64,000 nucleotides of DNA, from assembly GCF_014207135.1 (NCBI RefSeq), contig NZ_JACHCC010000010.1, positions 1 to 64,000 of the forward strand, read 5' to 3'. Position numbers and translations under genes: made by a program. The DNA is from Pedobacter cryoconitis (GTDB taxonomy: Bacteria; Bacteroidota; Bacteroidia; Sphingobacteriales; Sphingobacteriaceae). The notes under the pieces are model-generated. The model was not told where the DNA came from. It made no database searches and saw only the letters and a program-made list of their open reading frames with translations. The first letter of the stretch is position 1; every line of letters starts with the position of its first letter. Positions 36,887-44,783 of this stretch are shown piece by piece.

Positions 36887-36912
36887 ACATCTGGTCTGTT
36901 GTGACCAGATGT
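36887..36912. terminator. Hairpin between convergent GH65 and response-regulator genes
   Basis: 10-bp inverted repeat acatctggtc/gaccagatgt with a 6-base loop, 17 bases after the GH65 stop. It lacks a strong T tract, so termination efficiency is uncertain. Confidence 0.55.
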
Positions 36913-36925
36913 TATATGAGCTGTT

Positions 36926-37579
36926 TTATAATTTAATCAGGTTGTTACGGAGTGCAAAAAGCACAAGTCCCGTTCTTGATTTAATCTCAAATTTCTGGAA
37001 AAGTGATTCTCTGTAATTATCAATAGTATGAGGACTGAGATTCATTTTATCAGCGATTTCTTTATAAGTGAGTTCTGAACAGCAGTGTTCCAGAAATTTG
37101 CGCTCATTTGCCGATATTTCCTCAAGGACATTTTTTGCTGTGCTTTTCTCCTGTAATGACCGGATCAGTTTTCCTGAGACCAGATTATTCATAAAATAGT
37201 CATGTTCAGCAATTGTTTTGATAGCAGCGACCAGATCCGAAGTTTTAGATTCTTTAAGTAAATATCCGCCAGCACCGCTTTTTAGCATTTCAATAATTGG
37301 TTCGTCTTCATCATGCATACTTAAAGCAAGGACTTTAATCTGAGGGTGGTTATCTGTAAGCCATCTTGTAGCTGTGTAACCATCCATTTCCGGCATATTG
37401 ATGTCCATTAGAATGACTTTTGGCAAAGCGCCCTGCTTAAGCATATTAATCATCTCCTGTCCGTTTGAAGCATCAAAAATGATATCTATTTCATCTGATT
37501 CGGCCAATAGGCTAACCATTCCTTTTCTGAATAAAGTATGATCATCGACAATTGCAATAGCTATCTTCTTTTCTTCCAT
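36926..37579 (-). CDS. NarL/FixJ-family response regulator
   Basis: 217 residues: receiver domain (VDDHTLFRKG, phospho-acceptor D59 in LMDINMPEMDG, and a lysine switch in YLLKES) and a LuxR-type HTH (ANERKFLEHCCSELTYKEIA, LSPHTIDNYRESLFQKF). It should bind DNA when phosphorylated by the histidine kinase encoded 152 bases upstream on the same strand. Confidence 0.92.
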   Translation of the reverse strand: MEEKKIAIAIVDDHTLFRKGMVSLLAESDEIDIIFDASNGQEMINMLKQGALPKVILMDINMPEMDGYTATRWLTDNHPQIKVLALSMHDEDEPIIEMLKSGAGGYLLKESKTSDLVAAIKTIAEHDYFMNNLVSGKLIRSLQEKSTAKNVLEEISANERKFLEHCCSELTYKEIADKMNLSPHTIDNYRESLFQKFEIKSRTGLVLFALRNNLIKL

Positions 37580-37731
37580 GTCTGAGTGCGCGTTTAAATT
37601 TATAAATTAAAAATGTTTATCACCAGATTTTCGGCGAAACAAGATGATTTAATATCGATAATCGTGTTTCTAACGTTGAAAATTTGATAGACGGATGCAA
37701 AAGAAATATAAATAAAATTGAAACACAAGCG

Positions 37732-38517
37732 TTAACAGTACGGAATCGAAACTTTAATTTCTGTGCCAGTACCCGGGATGGAGTTAATATTGAAATCGCC
37801 GTTCATCATGGAGGTTCTTTTCTGAAGATTGAACAGGCCTAAACCATCACTCTTCCTGAGCTTTTCTTCCCACATGAAGCCTTTACCATTGTCTTTGACC
37901 ATTAAAAATAACTGTCCGTTTTTTTGATCAAGTTCAATATCAATCCGGGTAGCTTTAGCATGGCGGATAATATTGCTTAATATTTCCTGGAATAACCGGA
38001 ACAGAATCAGTTCTTTGTCGGCGTGTTCGGGTATTGCACCAGGCATGTTCTCTTTAAACTGGATTTCGTAGGTTAATCCTTTCTTAAGCCATTCCAGTTC
38101 ATAAGCAATGGCAGGTCCCAGTCCTTTTTTGATCAGTTCCTGTCCATTCATCATTTTCGAAAGCTGGCGCAATTCTCTGATAGCCCGCTGGGTTAATTCT
38201 GATGCCGTATTAATCTTCTCTTCCCTCAGGTGATCAGCTTTGATCGAACTTAAAGTCATACTGGTCAGACTGAGTAGCTGACCTATATTATCATGAAGGT
38301 CACTGGCGATAGTTTGCATAATATGTTCCTGCACTTCAACCTGACTTTTTAATAATTCCAGTTCAAATGTTTTCTTTAGTGTCTCCTTTTCTTCGGTATG
38401 CTTTGCTTTCTTTTTATTGTATAAAAAGATATAACCAATCAGGAAAATAGGGGCGATCAGGAAGATGAATGTGGTAATTGTAATTAGTAAAACTAATTCC
38501 TTTGACGATATCTGCAT
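37732..38517 (-). CDS. NarX/DesK-type sensor histidine kinase
   Basis: 261 residues from the ATG at 38517; an ATG at 38538 would add seven residues and a longer overlap. One membrane helix (about 9-33) is followed by a HisKA_3 dimerisation region with phospho-His H75 in IASDLHDNIGQ, and an ATPase domain (EILSNIIRHAKATRI, VKDNGKGF, GLGLFNLQKR). There is no sensor domain; the overlapping upstream polytopic protein may supply sensing. Partner of the NarL-type regulator. Confidence 0.88.
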   Translation of the reverse strand: MQISSKELVLLITITTFIFLIAPIFLIGYIFLYNKKKAKHTEEKETLKKTFELELLKSQVEVQEHIMQTIASDLHDNIGQLLSLTSMTLSSIKADHLREEKINTASELTQRAIRELRQLSKMMNGQELIKKGLGPAIAYELEWLKKGLTYEIQFKENMPGAIPEHADKELILFRLFQEILSNIIRHAKATRIDIELDQKNGQLFLMVKDNGKGFMWEEKLRKSDGLGLFNLQKRTSMMNGDFNINSIPGTGTEIKVSIPYC

Positions 38518-39140
38518 ATAAAAGCGTAAGACCAACAACTATATAAAATTACATTCAGGATATTAAAAGTGACATATCTTACAGACAGACCCAATGAAGT
38601 TATTTTATCCTGCATAAGGTAATCAAAAAATACATTGCAGGCAGTACTTCCAAAATAGAAAAACAAAACACCATTAACGATCCAGAATGGAGGGTAGGTT
38701 TCCAGCTTTCTAAAGTGTTCATCCCTTAAAATAAGCATGTAATAGTATAGACTGGCGATCACGAATACAACAGACATAATCGCGGCCGTTTTGTAAGCAA
38801 AATTACTGAAATGATTAGTGTACAGCTCGAGGCCGTAAATTGACATAAACAAACCTAGCCAGCTAAAAAGCCGGCTGGGTTTAAAATGATATTTACGGTA
38901 TAAGCGATAAAAAAAACAACTGATCATCGTACATTCAATCACTAGAAAATAAGTGTAAAGTTCATAGTTGGATTTATGTAACAAACGCAGATAGATTCCT
39001 GTAAATTCAACTGCACAGACAAGGAAAAGATAGATCATGAAAGAGCGCCAGTATATATCCTTATCTCTGAACAGACAAAAAAGGCAGATCATCAGACAAA
39101 GCAGTTCCGTAATAGTATTAACCGTAAAGAATACCTGCAT
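38493..39140 (-). CDS. Polytopic membrane protein, probable sensor partner
   Basis: 215 residues with six or seven hydrophobic helices and short loops; basic at the C-terminus (CRYRQRN). No family is recognised. Its 3' end overlaps the histidine-kinase start by 25 bases and its start lies 1 base after the lipoprotein stop, so the three genes are translationally coupled. Supplying a membrane sensor to a kinase with only one helix is a plausible role, inferred from context. Confidence 0.7.
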   Translation of the reverse strand: MQVFFTVNTITELLCLMICLFCLFRDKDIYWRSFMIYLFLVCAVEFTGIYLRLLHKSNYELYTYFLVIECTMISCFFYRLYRKYHFKPSRLFSWLGLFMSIYGLELYTNHFSNFAYKTAAIMSVVFVIASLYYYMLILRDEHFRKLETYPPFWIVNGVLFFYFGSTACNVFFDYLMQDKITSLGLSVRYVTFNILNVILYSCWSYAFICRYRQRN

Positions 39141-39141
39141 A

Positions 39142-39756
39142 TTAGTTGTCTAACAAAGTAGCCCCAACTTCTGCGCAGTTTGCAGGCGGTGGACACAATT
39201 CACCTCTGTTTTCAGGAACAAAAGTGATAATGAAACCGGGTCTTTTTTGTCTCGCATCAGAATGTTTAACAAAATCATTGGTATAGTAATCATAATGAAG
39301 CGTATTACCATTGTCTTTAACCTCTCTGGTAGAAACCATTAAAAGTGTATTGTAGCCCCAGTATTTTTTTTCAGGATACGGGGTTTTTGCAACTTCGGTC
39401 GTGTCATATTTATTGTCGTAGGTAATCATATAAAAACGGACACCATCTCCATTTTCTTCGTCCAGTTGATTAAGCATTTCCTGCAGTCTTTGTTTACTGA
39501 ACCAAACACAACGTGTATCAGGCTTTTTAGGTCTCCTCGCTCTTACATCCTCTTCAGTCTGATCTACATAGCCAGCATGCGGAGCATAATTTTTAACATA
39601 ATGCTTTGCAGTTTTTACATCGACAAGTACCGAATCAGGGATGGAAGCATTCCGGCGGGTTCCGGTACTTTGCGTATCGGCAGCTTCTTTTTGTTTACAG
39701 GCAACCGCACCAATAGCTATTAATGCAGTGAACAGCACAGAGAGTTTTAATTTCAT
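39142..39756 (-). CDS. Hypothetical lipoprotein
   Basis: 204 residues with a lipoprotein signal, IGAVAC (Cys at about 20). The mature part is polar, with a CVWFSKQRLQEMLNQLDEENG segment and a C-terminal CPPPANC pair that could form a disulfide. No family recognised. It is the first gene of the lipoprotein, membrane protein, histidine kinase and response regulator set, so it may be a periplasmic sensor component or target of that system. Confidence 0.7.
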   Translation of the reverse strand: MKLKLSVLFTALIAIGAVACKQKEAADTQSTGTRRNASIPDSVLVDVKTAKHYVKNYAPHAGYVDQTEEDVRARRPKKPDTRCVWFSKQRLQEMLNQLDEENGDGVRFYMITYDNKYDTTEVAKTPYPEKKYWGYNTLLMVSTREVKDNGNTLHYDYYTNDFVKHSDARQKRPGFIITFVPENRGELCPPPANCAEVGATLLDN

Positions 39757-39929
39757 AATATGGGTGTTTTTTTTCGCTAACCTAATGAAATTATTTCTTT
39801 CTCCCAGCTTGATTTTGCCTTTTAATAAAGGTGAAATACCCGACCCGAAAAGCTGTTTTTACCCTGTCTGTTTTAATGGGTCAGACAGATATTTGTGGAG
39901 TGTGTTGTTGTTCCTAAAAATTTAATGTT

Positions 39930-40679
39930 ATGCGTACGCAAAGCGTTGTTCAACTTAGCGGAAAGCCAGTCGATGAAAAACAGGTGGCCGTTTCATTTAA
40001 TTTATTACCGGGTTCAGATCCGGGTGCCCTGGGATGTTTCATTTCTATTTGGGAGGGTACCCGGATTCTTTCTGCCTCTGAAGCATTACAAACCAGAAAA
40101 ATTAATCATTCAGAAGTTTCTGGTGAGCATATATTTGATCAGCTTTCCATAGGGAAAAAGGATTATATCATAGGATTAGGGATGGACCGGTCTAAGGATT
40201 CCGAAACTATTATTGCCACCCTTTCTATAGCCACATCTGCTGAGTTTAATCAGCTTCTTCCGGGAGCAGGCAGTTATCTCCGTGTAAATTCAGATAATAT
40301 TGGGACCGATTTTCTCATTGCACATCTGGAAACTCCCGATTGTAATCAGTTTAAAACAGGTAAAAAATGGGTCGCTTTGTTTCGCGGGCCCTTCAATCCA
40401 GGGAGCTATAATGGAGCAAGTATGATCGCTACAGCCAAAGCAGATCCCAATCAATATTCGGGCAGTATCCTTGTTAAAAATATACCCAAAGGTTTGGTTC
40501 GTTTTGAAACCTACACCCTGGTTTTTGGACAGGGGCTGGATAAATTCGGTAATCTTGATTATACTAAGCTGATCAGCAGCTGTACATTCATTGTTTGGAG
40601 ATCAAAAATTTATATTGGCACACCAGCCTCCAGCCCCGTTTTAACTTCCCGTTCACCAATTTTACTTCATGCACTATAA
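39930..40679 (+). CDS. Hypothetical protein with two related beta-domains
   Basis: 249 residues, no signal peptide. The two halves look related: residues about 15-85 (FNLLPGSDPGALGCFISIWE, then SGEHIFDQL...DYIIGLGMD) and about 108-205 (FLIAHLETPDCNQF, KKWVALFRGPF, then SGSILVKNI...TYTLVFGQGLD). Each has strand, Trp-x-Gly-type turn, Ala, Ser-Gly, then YxxGxG/LVFGQG. This suggests an internal duplication of a beta-sandwich. Function unknown. It faces away from the lipoprotein gene across a 173-base gap. Confidence 0.65.
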   Translation: MRTQSVVQLSGKPVDEKQVAVSFNLLPGSDPGALGCFISIWEGTRILSASEALQTRKINHSEVSGEHIFDQLSIGKKDYIIGLGMDRSKDSETIIATLSIATSAEFNQLLPGAGSYLRVNSDNIGTDFLIAHLETPDCNQFKTGKKWVALFRGPFNPGSYNGASMIATAKADPNQYSGSILVKNIPKGLVRFETYTLVFGQGLDKFGNLDYTKLISSCTFIVWRSKIYIGTPASSPVLTSRSPILLHAL

Positions 40680-40812
40680 ACTCTTCGTTATGGATCTGGA
40701 TACCTCACTGAGATTCTTGCTGATTTTACTTCTTTTAATTCCTCAAAATGTCAGTACCTGTGAAAATCATCATCAGGTTGTAAAACATTCAAGGCTTTTG
40801 AACAGGGTTTGA
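40669..40812 (+). CDS. Possible small secreted peptide ORF (47 residues)
   Basis: An ORF overlapping the end of the upstream gene by 11 bases, with a second ATG at 40690. It encodes one hydrophobic stretch (LRFLLILLLLIP) followed by a polar tail with a single Cys. It could be a signal-bearing peptide or chance. It otherwise fills the 179-base gap before the HipA-like kinase. A TAATTTTG box at 40815-40822 may be the promoter of that kinase gene. Confidence 0.25.
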   Translation: MHYKLFVMDLDTSLRFLLILLLLIPQNVSTCENHHQVVKHSRLLNRV

Positions 40813-40858
40813 TATAATTTTGCCTAAATTTCGGGCGATCTCTATCAAGAGTTTTTTT

Positions 40859-41659
40859 ATGATAAATACGAACGAACTTCAACTCAGAACCGTCAGTGTA
40901 ACCCGTTATGTTACACCACTACGTGAAGGAGGATCTATGCCTGCCATTGCAGAAGCCGATGATGATTTTCTGTATGTGCTTAAATTCCGCGGGGCCGGAC
41001 AAGGAGTTAAGGCATTAATTGCTGAAATTATCGGGGGCGAAATAGCCAGAGCTTTGGGATTCCGCGTACCAGAAATTGTGTTAGCGAATCTGGACGAGGC
41101 CTTTGGCCGGACAGAACCAGATGAAGAAATACAGGATCTGTTAAAAGCGAGTGTAGGACTTAATCTTGCTTTACACTATCTTTCAGGAGCTATTACCTTT
41201 GATCCGACAGTGACTGCAATAGATCCAACCCTTGCTTCACAAATTGTATGGTTAGATTGTCTGTTAACTAATATGGACCGGACAGCCCGTAATACCAATA
41301 TGCTGATCTGGCACAAAGAATTATGGCTGATTGATCATGGGGCCTCTTTGTATTTTCATCATTCCTGGCAAAATTGGGAAGAACAGGCACAAAAGCCTTT
41401 TATGCTGATTAAAGATCATGTCCTGCTACCCTGGGCAACGGAACTTGATTCCGTTGATGCAGCTTTCAAACCAATTTTAACCCGTGAATTGATTCGCTCT
41501 GTTGTCGAATTGATCCCGACAGAATGGCTGTGCGAAGAACGTACCTTTAATTCTGCAGAAGAACACCGTGATGCCTATGCACGATTTCTGGAATTAAGAA
41601 TTGCCAAATCAGAAGTTTTTGTAAAAGAAGCACAAAATGCAAGACAGTCATTTATTTGA
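40859..41659 (+). CDS. HipA-like kinase
   Basis: 266 residues from the ATG at 40859 (a TTG at 40820 would add 13). HipA-type kinase landmarks: FLYVLKFRGAGQG (ATP-binding lysine region), LVCLLTN-like LDCLLTNMDRTARNTNML (catalytic loop with D and N), and LWLIDHGASLYF (DFG-like DHG). This is the short HipA_2-type kinase that lacks a HipB partner. It overlaps by 23 bases the DUF3037 gene downstream, a pairing I recall from many genomes. The substrate is not known; it might modify a tRNA synthetase or another cellular target as HipA does. Confidence 0.85.
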   Translation: MINTNELQLRTVSVTRYVTPLREGGSMPAIAEADDDFLYVLKFRGAGQGVKALIAEIIGGEIARALGFRVPEIVLANLDEAFGRTEPDEEIQDLLKASVGLNLALHYLSGAITFDPTVTAIDPTLASQIVWLDCLLTNMDRTARNTNMLIWHKELWLIDHGASLYFHHSWQNWEEQAQKPFMLIKDHVLLPWATELDSVDAAFKPILTRELIRSVVELIPTEWLCEERTFNSAEEHRDAYARFLELRIAKSEVFVKEAQNARQSFI

Positions 41660-42020
41660 GTATGCGGTCATTCGCGTTGTACCAAGGGTGGAACGTGAAG
41701 AATTTATGAATGTAGGTGTAATTCTGTATTGTGCTAAACAAAAATTCCTGAAAGCCGAGATCAGGCTGGACACAGAGCGGTTGATCTCTTTTTCCGGAAA
41801 TATCGCTATAGATGAAATTGAAGCTAACCTTCAGGCATTAAAAAAAATCTGTGAGGGTGGAAAAGAAAGCGGACCTATCGGGGCTTTAGACCTGGCTTCA
41901 CGTTTCAGATGGCTTACCGCAATGCGGAGTACTGTACTTCAGACCTCGAGGGTACATCCTGGTTTCTGTAAAGATGCTATGGAAAAACTGAGCTTAATCC
42001 TGGAAGAACAGGTCCTTTAA
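41637..42020 (+). CDS. DUF3037 protein
   Basis: 127 residues with the DUF3037 opening (FEYAVIRVVPRVEREEFMNVGVILYC). No signal peptide or membrane helix. Its start overlaps the HipA-like kinase gene by 23 bases, so it is translationally coupled and probably works with it, as antidote, substrate or regulator. The family has no established biochemical function. Confidence 0.88.
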   Translation: MQDSHLFEYAVIRVVPRVEREEFMNVGVILYCAKQKFLKAEIRLDTERLISFSGNIAIDEIEANLQALKKICEGGKESGPIGALDLASRFRWLTAMRSTVLQTSRVHPGFCKDAMEKLSLILEEQVL

Positions 42021-42032
42021 ATATTTACAATA

Positions 42033-42064
42033 AAAAAGCTCCGTTGTTTACAACGGAGCTTTTT
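42033..42064. terminator. Bidirectional intrinsic terminator
   Basis: 14-bp perfect inverted repeat aaaaagctccgttg/caacggagcttttt with a 4-base loop and T tracts on both strands, between the DUF3037 gene and the convergent aminopeptidase gene. Confidence 0.92.
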
Positions 42065-42083
42065 CGATATAAACAATTGTTTA

Positions 42084-44585
42084 TTATTTGTCGTTAATCT
42101 GCTGTACTGCTTCGTCAATAGTTTTTACAGAGGCATTGTCATTTTGCTGCTGACGTACTGTTTTGATTTGGTTAAGTACACTAATAATAATAGGACCGGC
42201 ACCCTGAGATTTATAGTTAATACCCATTTTTTTAAGTTCAGTGATCCCTTGCTGTGCATATTCAGGATTTTTAACCTGTGCGGTCATGCGCGAGAAATCC
42301 CTGAGCATTTCAAATTGTGCCTGCGGGTCATTTTCCTTGTAATTTTTATAGACAAAAGGCCATTCAGTATCACTGCCACTTTTAGCATAAATAGAAAGAA
42401 TTGACTTGGTTAAATCTCCCTTGTTGTCCTTTTCGAAAGTTTTAGCAATATTGAGTGCTTCATTAGGTTTTAAGGTAGCTAAAGCCTGTAAAGCTGCTCC
42501 TTGTACAGCATAAGATGAATTTTTTAGCCCTTCATTGAAAAGAGGCAATTGTTCTGCAGCTCCCGGAGCTGAACCGATGATTTTCATTGCCTGGGCTTTG
42601 GCCAGGTTATTCTCATCAGACTGAGCAATTTTTAGAATAACAGGCAGCGCGGCTGTAACCAATGCCGTATTGGCGGGATCTATGCTGCTCATTGTTTTGA
42701 TCCGTAATCCGTAATATTTATCCTGCAAAGCAGCTAATAATAATTGACGGGCAAGAGGGTCTGTTTGTTGTACAATTGCAGCATCAATCGCTTCCAGTCT
42801 GTCCAGATATAAAGGTGCATGCTGGTACTGGAATAAAAATTCAGCAATACTTTTATGATCTGTCTTTTTGCAGAGTGTGATTTTATCTGCATCCACGTTA
42901 ACCAGCTTTGGCTGAGCCGCCAGTTTGAAATTCAGCGTGTCAGATTTACTGTTCATCCAGATCTGATGACGCTCTTTCTGTGTCCCGTTATAAATATCCA
43001 CTTGCATAGGTAACTGAAATGCATTTCCTTCCTGCGTCTGGTTCAGGTAAACAGTCTGTGTTTTGGTTGATTCGTTCCATTTATAACTGATGTCCAGTAC
43101 AGGATGCCCTGCCCCGAAATACCATTGATTGAAAAACCAGTTTAAATCTTTCCCACTGGCTTCTTCCATAGCCAGGCGTAACTGATGAGCTTCCCCATTT
43201 TTAAAAGCATTCGTTTTCAGGTAAATACTAAGTCCTTTGAAAAATACAGGTGGGGTCAGATAGTTGCGGAGCATGTTCAGGATGCGGCCGCCTTTTTTGT
43301 AAGATACGGCATCAAATACATCCTGCGCTGCATGATAATGAAAACGTACGAGGTCTTTGGTTGCATTAGCAGGATTTTCCAGATAAATCTGTAAAGCCTC
43401 ATTATTATGATCATCACCAGTATCCTGTCCGTATTTATGTTCTGCCCATAACATTTCACTGAAGTCGGCGAAAGATTCATTTACAGTAATATTACTCCAG
43501 CTTTCTGCGGTTACGTAATCCCCAAACCACTGATGAAACAGCTCATGGACAATTGTGCTTCTTCCTTTATCATAATATCTGTCTGCCAGCTCACGTGCAG
43601 TACCTTGTACATAAGACCCATGAAGAGTGGCTGTTGTGTTCTCCATTGCGCCACTCACATAATCACGTACAACAATCTGGGAGTATTTATTCCATGGATA
43701 ATCTACACCCAAAGTCTTGGAGTAAAATTCAATCACCTCTGGGGTAAACCCAAAAATATCTTTTGCATAAGGTGCATATTCAGGTTCCAGGTAATAACTA
43801 ACTTCTTTATCGCGCCATTTATCACGGTAAATTTTAAAATCACCTACGGCCATCATGAACAGGTATGGAGAATGAGGAAGTTCCATTTTCCAGGTGTCTG
43901 TCCTGGTTCCGTCAGCATTTTTCTTCTGGGACGCCAACCTGCCATTAGACAGTGTTACATATTTCCCGGGAACCGTCATAGAGATCTCGTCAGTAGTTTT
44001 TTGATTGGTCCTGTCAATCGTCGGGAACCAGGCCGAAGAACTCTCCAGTTCCCCTTGTGTCCAGATCTGCACAGGTTTACCTTTTTCAGTACTGTCAGGA
44101 TTAATGAAATAGAGACCTTTGGCATCCGTTATTGCGGCGCCTGCTTCCAGTTTCAGTTCATCTGGTTTGGCCGTATAGTCAATGTATATTGTATAGTTTT
44201 CAGTGTTCTGATAAGTTTTGTCCAGCTTAATAGCCAGGGAAAGGTTATCGTAAGTATATTTAAGCGGTATGTTTTCTCCGTTTTTTACCACTGCAACGGT
44301 TTTGATATCCATCCCTTTTGCATCCAGTCTCAGACTGTCAGTTGCATAAATATGAGGTTTGATAGTTACCCATTCTTTTCCATATAAATAACGTTTCTTA
44401 TAATCAAAACGAACGTCCAGTTTAGTGTGAATCAGATCATTTATTTTTTCTGCACTGGCCCTGTAAATTTTGAGCAGCGGGTCATCTGCCTTTTTTTGAG
44501 CAAAGGCAGGAAGGGCAATCGCCGTACCGATGATCAGCATAGTGTTCATCACAGCACGGTGATAGTTTTTTGGTTTTATAGTCAT
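42084..44585 (-). CDS. Exported M1-family zinc aminopeptidase
   Basis: 833 residues with a signal peptide (about 1-29, LPAFAQ). An N-terminal beta-sandwich is followed by the substrate motif SGAMENTTA and the gluzincin zinc site HELFH (H347, E348, H351) with third ligand E370 in NESFADF. The C-terminal 260 residues are alpha-helical, HEAT-like repeats. It should remove N-terminal residues from peptides in the periplasm or outside. It is monocistronic and divergent from the suf operon. Confidence 0.93.
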   Translation of the reverse strand: MTIKPKNYHRAVMNTMLIIGTAIALPAFAQKKADDPLLKIYRASAEKINDLIHTKLDVRFDYKKRYLYGKEWVTIKPHIYATDSLRLDAKGMDIKTVAVVKNGENIPLKYTYDNLSLAIKLDKTYQNTENYTIYIDYTAKPDELKLEAGAAITDAKGLYFINPDSTEKGKPVQIWTQGELESSSAWFPTIDRTNQKTTDEISMTVPGKYVTLSNGRLASQKKNADGTRTDTWKMELPHSPYLFMMAVGDFKIYRDKWRDKEVSYYLEPEYAPYAKDIFGFTPEVIEFYSKTLGVDYPWNKYSQIVVRDYVSGAMENTTATLHGSYVQGTARELADRYYDKGRSTIVHELFHQWFGDYVTAESWSNITVNESFADFSEMLWAEHKYGQDTGDDHNNEALQIYLENPANATKDLVRFHYHAAQDVFDAVSYKKGGRILNMLRNYLTPPVFFKGLSIYLKTNAFKNGEAHQLRLAMEEASGKDLNWFFNQWYFGAGHPVLDISYKWNESTKTQTVYLNQTQEGNAFQLPMQVDIYNGTQKERHQIWMNSKSDTLNFKLAAQPKLVNVDADKITLCKKTDHKSIAEFLFQYQHAPLYLDRLEAIDAAIVQQTDPLARQLLLAALQDKYYGLRIKTMSSIDPANTALVTAALPVILKIAQSDENNLAKAQAMKIIGSAPGAAEQLPLFNEGLKNSSYAVQGAALQALATLKPNEALNIAKTFEKDNKGDLTKSILSIYAKSGSDTEWPFVYKNYKENDPQAQFEMLRDFSRMTAQVKNPEYAQQGITELKKMGINYKSQGAGPIIISVLNQIKTVRQQQNDNASVKTIDEAVQQINDK

Positions 44586-44677
44586 AGAATGAGCTTTAAA
44601 ATATGGATGTAAATCTATGATCTGAAATCAGAAAGTGCAAGTATTGTTTTTGATAAAGAAACCGAAGCTCATCTGAT

Positions 44678-44711
44678 TGTAATAAACAAAGTAATCCCTT
44701 TGTTTATTACA
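44678..44711. promoter_or_regulatory. Candidate operator of the suf operon
   Basis: Perfect 14-bp inverted repeat tgtaataaacaaag/ctttgtttattaca with a 6-base centre (taatcc). It lacks a T tract on the downstream side and includes the -33 box of the suf promoter, so it is better explained as a repressor site than a terminator. The SufR-like protein encoded last in the operon is the likely binder. Confidence 0.6.
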
Positions 44712-44728
44712 CTTGTTGATTATCTTTG
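44699..44728 (+). promoter_or_regulatory. Promoter of the suf operon (Bacteroidota type)
   Basis: TTTG at 44699-44702 and TATCTTTG at 44721-44728, 18 bases apart, match the -33 TTTG and -7 TAnnTTTG boxes recognised by the Bacteroidota housekeeping sigma factor. Transcription would start near 44735, leaving a leader of about 50 bases. Confidence 0.65.
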
Positions 44729-44783
44729 TAATGCTTTAAGATCAGCCATCAGCATGCTGAACATAAAGTTATTAAACTGAATA

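Noticed and set aside
43533..44387. 284-codon open frame on the plus strand opposite the M1 aminopeptidase gene
   Set aside because: It lies entirely inside the coding strand shadow of a clear zinc aminopeptidase; its translation is Cys/Phe/His-rich without recognisable motifs.
44678..44711. suf palindrome considered as a terminator
   Set aside because: No gene ends before it on the plus strand and the minus-strand aminopeptidase starts just beyond it; it overlaps a well-placed promoter box instead.
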